Positions 57,326 to 64,000 of a stretch of 64,000 bases of DNA are shown in pieces. The DNA is taken from positions 41,429,835 to 41,493,834 of the forward strand of contig CP136066.1 in assembly GCA_032622095.1 (NCBI GenBank). The letters are read 5' to 3'. Origin of the DNA: Siphonodentalium dalli (taxonomy: Eukaryota; Mollusca; Scaphopoda; Gadilida; Siphonodentaliidae). How positions within the stretch are numbered: position 1 is the stretch's first letter; each line of letters opens with the position of its first letter. The notes below the pieces were generated by a model. The model saw only the letters and a list, made by a program, of their open reading frames with translations. It was not told where the DNA came from and made no database searches. The position numbers and the translations under genes were made by a program.

Positions 57326-58106
57326 TCTAGAGACGTACATCCGTTAGGCTTTTTAAAAAGACTGGGGAAACTGCAGTTTCAACCTAAATTTGTTTGCGAT
57401 GTCCAACTGATGTTTGATCTGTTTATACATGTATATTTACATACACCTAATATCTGTTCCGATTTCCCCATAGCGTTACGATAGACACGCCCCCTTATTC
57501 AATACGTTCATAAACCTATGAACGCAACGTGACGTCACTTCCAATGTCGTTCATAGGTTTATGAACACATTGGTCCCGGAAATGACCGGAGATTGTCGGA
57601 CATTGCCGACTGATTGAGTATCTATATAGTACGTCCGGATTTGGCAAGAAATTTATTTTGGTCTATAATCAGTGTTGTTGCCCGGTGTTACTGAGCGTTG
57701 ATGTTCAAAAAGCCCGCTACTCAATAGCGTTTTATCATTTTCCTTACCGCTACAAATATCCCCCGAACCTCACAAGTATATCATTATGGTAGAACGGCGT
57801 GTTGTCGATTTCTTATCCACAGCCGAATCTTAATTGTTAGTTTCAGATATCATTCTTGAAATCAACACGTCTACATTAGTTACTAGCTTAACAAGACAGT
57901 TTGTCATATGTGTATACTTAACTGTGAAATTGCGTTTTTTTCCGTTCTCCGTGAACGGATTATCAAAATGTTTGGTTTTCCAAAAATCCAGGATTCAAAC
58001 TTTCTTAACTGAACTCCATGCGTTCATTTAAATAGATGAATAAATAGTGGGAAAGACAGACAATCCTAGTTCATAATGAATTTAAGTATATAAATATAAA
58101 TAATAA

Positions 58107-58241
58107 ACGGCAGATTCAACGTGGTCATGGGTTTTGACCGCGATTAAAAATCAGCAAACTCCGCATGAACCCCTTCGGGGTTCATGTAGTTTGCTGATTT
58201 TTTCTCGCAGTCAAAATCCCATGACCACATTGAAACCGCCG
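58107..58241. repeat. 135-bp palindrome with ATGAACCCC loop
   Basis: Arms contain GTGGTCATGGG, AATCAGCAAACT and ATGAACCCC, pairing back through GGGGTTCAT. A half copy, GTGGTCATGGGATCTTGACC, lies at 9529-9600. It is probably a foldback MITE; target duplication not determined. Confidence 0.65.
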
Positions 58242-58847
58242 TTCATTTCTTATGTAAACGAACCGTTAATCCTTTCCTGAGTGCAAAGTCATCATAGAAA
58301 GGCGCCAAGGCCGTCCTGTTAACAACTTCGTCTCTATAGGCTAGGGTATTCTTTTCCATGTACATGGTAACCTATCGGAATAAATTAACCAGAACATTGT
58401 AATAGGTCTGATGGGAACTAGCCGGATAGAGATCAAAATTTACAAGAAATGACTGTAATTTTTTTATTCCAAAAGTGTGAACATGTGCGACTTTGATGTC
58501 CACCACCAACCACCATCAACCTAGTGCATCTGGATATTGCTCAAATGTCATCCCTATGTTATGGAACCTAAAGCTCCTCGCTTTACTTCTGACTACAACG
58601 ACGTTTAAGGGTCAGATGCACGTTTTGCCAAAATTTCCTGATATTTCAAAATGGATTTTCTCAAATTTTGTCAGGAATTTGGTGCAAATGATTATTGAGA
58701 CACAATATTTAAGTTAGATATTATAAATTCATTTCCATAACATTTATGAGATAAAAAATATCCAAATTGTTCACTTTTATCCGATACCTAGAACTTCTGT
58801 AAATTAGATGTGTTTTTTTTAAAGTGCAGTTCATATATATCATACTA

Positions 58848-59592
58848 GAAGGTGACCCGACTTCGTCCGGGCTATTCAAAAACCAAATTTCAAGTCGATT
58901 GCTCCACCCGTTTCCTAGATCTGGTCTGCGCATGCGCGAAGCTGGTGTCGCACGTGCTCGGCGACCCGATAAAATTCGTATCCGGGGCAAGATACATTCA
59001 CATACCAAATATCAAGTCGATAGCTACACCCGTTTGCGAGATATATAGCCCAATGTCATTTGCGGATACCTCGGCCGGTGATGAGTTAACGCGACACAGT
59101 CAAATGCATCGGCAGGGTGAGAGTTAACGTAATCTAACTTTATGACCTCTGACGACGTCATAGAAATTACGCATTGATTTTATCCCGATAAAAGCATCGT
59201 ACCACTTGTACCTAATAATTGAGGCAGATAACTAAAACGGATACATACATATTATATATCGTTGGAAAGATGAAGCCACACAGATTCTAACCGTGCAAAT
59301 TATATGACTGGCAATTTATTATTCGCGCTATATCGAATCGATTTGTGAGCACCGAACTGAAATATATTAGCGCAAAAACGGCGTAAAAATAGATTTGACC
59401 TCCGCACGTGAAAAGTTGACCTCGCAGGGACAAATAAATATGCCTATGTTCGTCTCCGGCCGAAAATACCCTAAAATACCCAATTTCATCGAAATTGGCT
59501 TAGTCGTTTTAGAGTCCATCGATTTCAAACACACACACAAACAAACACATACACACACACACAGATCTTTCAAAATATATAATAGATGATAT
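58848..59592 (+). repeat. RTE/SINE-like repeat, diverged relative of 47.6 kb
   Basis: Starts CTAGAAGGTGACCCGACTTC then GTCCGGGCTATTC. It contains CCAAATTTCAAGTCGATTGC and a second similar line near 59005, and ends in ACACACACAAACAAACACAT and a CA run. Short ORFs over it are artefacts. Confidence 0.6.
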
Positions 59593-60039
59593 CATATCTG
59601 AATATCATGAGACGGGACTTAATTTTTCTTCATTCGTGAAATTTAATGATTATTTTCAATTAGAAAGGCACCTATCCATAATTAATGTTATATATTTGAG
59701 TGTGTTCATGTCATGCCTGTTGATAAATGGAACCTTGGACTGAGATGAATTCAGGGTCAAGTGTTCATCACCGGGTTAAAGCTGACAACCATATCCCTTA
59801 ACACTGTTAGAAAAGGCAGCATGTTAACCTGCGTTGTATCTATCACATTCAAACATACCACGTAATCATAATAGAGTTACCATTCTTCTGGGCCTAACGA
59901 TATTACTTTGATAATTCACGAGTCAAAACTATCATATCATTCGTGCCCAAAATACAGATAATTGGGTCGAGAGTATAGATTACGTATATAAACTACGTTA
60001 TATGTACTGCGAACACAAATATTTTATTATATGTTTGCG

Positions 60040-60490
60040 TACTCTCTAAAAAACACTGTGTAGAAACGCTACACACTTTGTACACATATATGTGTAACAT
60101 CTGCTCTCCAACAATTATGTGTAGAAACTGTAGAGCAATTTTGGTACACACAATATGTGGGGCTCTATACACACATGTATGTGTATAGAGAAATTTTTGG
60201 TACACACAATATGTGTAGCTCTATACACACATGTATGTGTAGTCGCTATACACTTGTGTGTAGTAAACAGTTGGTAGACAGTTACTACACAGTTAGTACA
60301 CAGATAATACACAGTTAGTGTGTACTTTATTTATGCACATTTGTGTACATAGTACACAGTAGTGTGTACTTTATTTATACACATCTGTGTAACAACCTAC
60401 ACAATTTTGTAGTATATAGTACCCAGTATTGTGCATATTTGGTACACACACTGTGTACCAACTAATCTATACACTTTATGTGTAATAAAT
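60040..60490. repeat. TACACA/TGTGTA-rich simple repeat
   Basis: Irregular runs of ACACATATGTGTAG and CTATACACACATGTATGTG with many local palindromes. No coding content. Confidence 0.85.
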
Positions 60491-60762
60491 TTACATGCAT
60501 TCTTTTTGCAAATATTGGACATGTCGAATCAGAATCGCATGGTTGAGGCCACTGAATTTAGGCCATCACAGTAAGAATGTTTGATATTGAAAGCCATAAT
60601 TATTACTTGTTTTTTTTTATTAGCCAAAACAAATCATGAAAAACATGCTATCATATGTTATATATGCTGAATGGACCTCATATTACATTGGCATTTACAT
60701 GTACTGGTATAAGAAATTTGCAATGACAATGAAATGGGCAAGAAAAGTTTAACTCACTATTT

Positions 60763-61246
60763 ATCTAACTTTTCCGGTTCAATATAATTGTTTAATTGCC
60801 AATTTATTTTACAGGCAAATGACAATGCCAACTATGGGTGATGTTCGATCAATTAAGTGTACTGGATGTATATCTAATAGCACATTCCTCGGAATTTTAT
60901 TCTGGGTAAAATTTATCAATATGATACTTTCATTCTCAGTTTTTGAAGCCACTTCTTCAATTGACAGGGCACGAGGATCTTCGGATTGACTCCAAGCCAC
61001 CTCTCCCATGTCAATGACATGAAGATCTTTCAAAAACTGAGAATGAAAGTATCATATTGATAAATTTTGTTGAGAAAACACAGCATTGTCAGAAAACTGT
61101 TACCCAGAATAAAATCCCGAGGAATGTGCTATTATATATACATCCAGTACGCTTAATTGATCGAACATCACCCATAGTTGGCATTGTCATTTGCCTGTAA
61201 AATAAATTGGCAATTAAACAATTATATTGAACCGGAAAAGTTAGAT
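60763..61246. repeat. Inverted repeat enclosing an 84-bp exon-like unit
   Basis: The left arm (60763-60951) and right arm (61028-61246) are complementary over nearly 190 bp, from ATCTAACTTTTCCGGTTCAA to TCATTCTCAGTTTTTGAA. The right arm has an extra ~30 bp (GTTGAGAAAACACAGCATTG...). The unpaired centre is the exon-like unit at 60953-61036. Confidence 0.85.
60953..61036 (-). CDS. 84-bp exon-like unit, copy 1 of 3 (unknown protein)
   Basis: Twenty-eight codons, FLKDLHVIDMGEVAWSQSED then PRALSIEE. The acceptor CTTTCATTCTCAG is strong and the donor GAAGAA|GTGGCT is weak. It is phase 0 at both ends, so skipping or inclusion preserves frame. I do not recognise the protein. It is on the same strand as, and about 10 kb 5' of, the first cyclase exon seen, but no link to that gene is shown. 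Confidence 0.4.
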
Positions 61247-61300
61247 GCAGTCAAGTTTATATTTTAATTGCTTGCATCCAGGATAAGGCATCGAAGTCAC

Positions 61301-61384
61301 CTCTCCAATTGACAGGGTATGAGGATCTTTAGAATGACTCCAAGTCACCTCTCCCTTGTCAATAACAAGAGGATTTTTCAAAAA
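61301..61384 (-). CDS. 84-bp exon-like unit, copy 2 of 3 (unknown protein)
   Basis: Twenty-eight codons, FLKNPLVIDKGEVTWSHSKD then PHTLSIGE. Acceptor ATGCTCACTCAG, donor GGAGAG|GTGACT, phase 0-0. About 348 bp from copy 1. All three copies are free of stops in this frame and differ mainly by conservative changes (Ala/Thr, Gln/His, Glu/Lys). Confidence 0.4.
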
Positions 61385-61652
61385 CTGAGTGAGCATTAAA
61401 ATATCATTTTGATAAGTTTTGACAAGAGGACACAACACTCTCCAAAAAGTATCAACCCATTAGTTATCATATACATGTATAACGGATTTGTGGAATGGAA
61501 CTAACTTCAGAGAAAGTTGGCATTGAAATTCATATATACCGGTACAATAAAATGGCAATGACATTACAAACAATGCTATTATGAATAGAGTTACATGCAT
61601 GTTACATGCATTTTAATAATTGCTCTTATTCTGGAGTCAGCATCGAAGTCAC

Positions 61653-61736
61653 CTCTTCAATTGACAGGGCATGAGGATCTTTGGAATGATTCCAAGCCAC
61701 CTCTCCCGCATCAATGACATGAGGATTTTTCGAAAA
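61653..61736 (-). CDS. 84-bp exon-like unit, copy 3 of 3 (unknown protein)
   Basis: Twenty-eight codons, FSKNPHVIDAGEVAWNHSKD then PHALSIEE. Acceptor ATATACGCTCAG, donor GAAGAG|GTGACT, phase 0-0. About 352 bp from copy 2. The upstream intronic bases are partly conserved with the other copies. No further copy was seen up to 64000. Confidence 0.4.
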
Positions 61737-62283
61737 CTGAGCGTATATTAAATTTATCGTTTTTATCTGTTTTGAACTTTTGACGAGACAGCACTGTCAG
61801 ATAAGTACTGTTAAAATTTACGAAATAAGTTACAAGTAAAAGTGGGACCAGCAATTTCTGTTGCGTTACATATACTGTAGTTAGGATACCACCAGTCATT
61901 GAACAGGAATCACTTCTCTATTACTTTCATGGTGTATCATGGCAATTAAGATTCAGTATCAATGCTTACATGTACATTACAATTCAGAAGCAGAATACAC
62001 AGAACACTGATAAGGTGTCATCACACCAAACACCAAGATAAAATATGGTCTCTTTGATGTTATTTAATTGTACACCCCACTGACTTATCCTATTTTCAGT
62101 AGATAAATAAACCCATATTATATTAAACTGACATCGTTTTTCAATACAATGTTACCACCATTACTTTGATAGAGGAAAGTTTATTCTCAAAGAGTATAAT
62201 TATTTTACATGAACTTTATTTTAATGGTATATAACTACATATCCAACAAATGAAGCTGAAAATTCATATTTCTTGTGCTGCAG

Positions 62284-62407
62284 GAGCCTTCAAACTCTGG
62301 TTGACACTCCAGTAACAGTTGAGGCACAAGCAGACATGTTCACTGGAGAAATGTTATTAGATAGTCCACTTCAGCTGTTTCAGTCAGTTAATAAATTAGA
62401 GGAATAA
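62284..62407 (+). CDS. Candidate terminal exon of an unknown plus-strand gene
   Basis: After TTTCTTGTGCTGCAG| one base and 40 codons are open to a TAA: SLQTLVDTPVTVEAQADMFT then GEMLLDSPLQLFQSVNKLEE. The acceptor is good and the peptide looks like ordinary protein. No family is recognised, and no upstream exon could be linked within the window. It may be chance, as 40 codons is short. Confidence 0.25.
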
Positions 62408-62869
62408 TAGTATGACCACTGCTCCAATCCTGTAGTTAGCCAAAATCAAGGCTTCTTTTACCATGATTTTAATGAACAGAGAACAGAAAATTCCTTAGTT
62501 GAAGATTGTCAGATCATCAATTACAATAATGTGACTTATCATCCATCCTCCTCCACAATAACATATTACATGGTAATTTACAAAGCATGTGTATGATATT
62601 ACACGGCTGAAGATTGTCACACATTTGAGAACAGGTCCATAAATACTGCTTGTCATCCACCTTGAATGGGAAATTCAACTCATGGCGTTTTGAAGCTAGA
62701 AGTAGTAACATATCATTACTGTATGGTAGACCTCTACTTCCTCATATAGCACATTGTATATCTGATTCTGTAGTCATCCTGAAAAAATAAATATATGAAG
62801 TCAGAATTTTAAATTATTTTTTATGTATGTCATGATTTGAACTGAAAAAAATCTATTATAGCATGGATC

Positions 62870-63225
62870 TTAAAGGTACTCAATCTGATTAAGCACCCCT
62901 AAATTACTATTTCTTCGGCTTCAGGGGTTAAAAATAATTAATTTGAGTCGAGGAACCCATCCATCAAAGCTCAGAATGATCAGATATTGATTCTTTTTTT
63001 AAATTTGTAATTTTCTCGAGATGTGTACTAATAAATGCAACAGAAACATTTATTCAAACGGACGAAGATGGATAACTCTAAAATGAAGCACTGAGAACTT
63101 CCTTTTGACGGCATGTTCTGGGCCAGAAACAAGAGATAACAAAACTTCAAAAATTTATATCTGATCACTCTGAGGGTTGATGGGTATGTTACTCGACTCG
63201 AATCAATTATTTTTTCAGGATTGCA
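62870..63225. mobile_element. Degraded relative of the AGGTACTCAATC TTAA element
   Basis: TTAA|AGGTACTCAATCTGATTA at the left, then GAGTCGAGGAACCCATCCATC and CAAAGCTCAGAATGATCAG as in the 25549 element. The right part carries an inverted version (GATCACTCTGAGGGTTGATGG, GACTCGAATCAA) but no right terminus. Confidence 0.6.
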
Positions 63226-64000
63226 CTATCGTGGACAAGCTGAAAAATTATACCAACAATGTAACTGAATTTACGAAATAGACCAAAATATTGCAGCTGT
63301 GTAATTAGAAGTAAAATAAAATAAAGCTTTATTCCACACCTATTGACTATTCAACCAAATCTCACCATTGAATACCTATTATTGTATGCCTCTAGTGGAA
63401 TAGAAGCCGGAACTATTTTTTGTTGATGTTGTCACCAAGAAAGGTGACAAACAGCTATTATAGGTACATTTAGTATGTCAACAATCAGCTTCAGGTGATG
63501 TCCCGATCATAACCGGTTATCCATCAGACTTAAATCACAATAAAGGTAGCTGACTCATGGATTGACACAATGGTGTAGAATAAATACAGAACACAACTTG
63601 TACCATAATCTCAAATATTTTATCAAAATCATGGTGGACAGTGCATAATTACATTCTGCTCGAGTTTTGCTGTCGCAAAATATATCCATGCACCTTCTGC
63701 AACTCATTTGATAAAAGATTCTCGATGACACTAGGGGTAACTTAATTTTAGGATCCTGCAAATATTAAAAAAATCATATTCAATTAAACATGCTGCTGCA
63801 TGAGTATATGATTCATATTTGATTCAACATCAGCGAAGAATATATCTATATAATATCCCTGTTGAGCTTCGCAGTGCTAAAATGAGTGTTCCGTAAGAAG
63901 CACACATCGATGGCATTGCCGTAGAGTCGTAAGCACCCCCTCATTATGAGAGTAGTTCATCTGGACGATTGATTTCAGCATCCTGACCGACTGTACATGT
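63226..64000. other. Right edge, nothing recognised
   Basis: AT-rich DNA with an AAATAAAATAAAGC stretch at 63313 that could be a polyadenylation signal for a plus-strand transcript ending after the 62.3-kb candidate exon. A 68-codon minus-strand ORF (63555-63761) is unrecognised and unsupported. Confidence 0.4.

Overview
The window is from an intron-rich, AT-rich animal genome, probably a marine invertebrate. It shows GT-AG introns of 0.5 to 8 kb, a receptor-type guanylate cyclase gene, CR1/Jockey-like and Ty3/gypsy-like retroelement relics, and very many short inverted-repeat transposons and minisatellites. I cannot name the species or phylum from the sequence alone.

The only well-supported host gene runs right to left (minus strand) over at least 9.0-50.8 kb. 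Twelve exons were found by reading splice sites and checking phase. They join without a frame break into about 528 codons of a single-pass receptor guanylate cyclase. In order they encode: the C-terminal part of the extracellular ligand-binding region (50.7, 42.4 and 41.6 kb), the transmembrane helix (40.1 kb), a basic juxtamembrane segment (35.0 kb), a kinase-homology pseudokinase (28.3, 24.9, 23.5, 18.7, 17.0 and 14.3 kb) and the coiled dimerisation helix (9.1 kb). The signal peptide and N-terminal receptor exons, and the catalytic cyclase domain, were not found. They should lie beyond the right and left ends respectively.

Region by region. 1-9.0 kb: downstream intron full of minisatellites, palindromes and a 0.5 kb duplication. 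9-28 kb: dimerisation and kinase-homology exons with a broken CR1/Jockey-like LINE at 19.7-22.4 kb. 28-35 kb: several TTAA-flanked elements and two large minisatellites. 35-42.5 kb: membrane and extracellular exons, paired-hairpin elements and a HARBI1-like first exon. 42.5-50.6 kb: an 8 kb intron holding Ty3/gypsy and LINE relics and a double-hairpin element. 50.8-64 kb: a truncated U2 snRNA copy, two related TWA-flanked elements (one with nested insertions), RTE/SINE-like repeats, three tandem 84-bp exon-like units and an isolated terminal-exon candidate.

Two signals stand out. First, several minisatellites in the cyclase gene are copies of the gene's own exon-intron junctions. Both ends of the 9.1-kb exon and the donor ends of the 23.5-kb and 35.0-kb exons sit in tandem arrays that repeat the splice site. 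At 35.0 kb the original donor appears to be mutated, while phase-compatible consensus donors lie in the array. Second, one ~70-bp hairpin module recurs about 18 times inside elements with different termini (TTAA/CCCTTT and TA/TGTGACCC), as if it were an exchangeable part.
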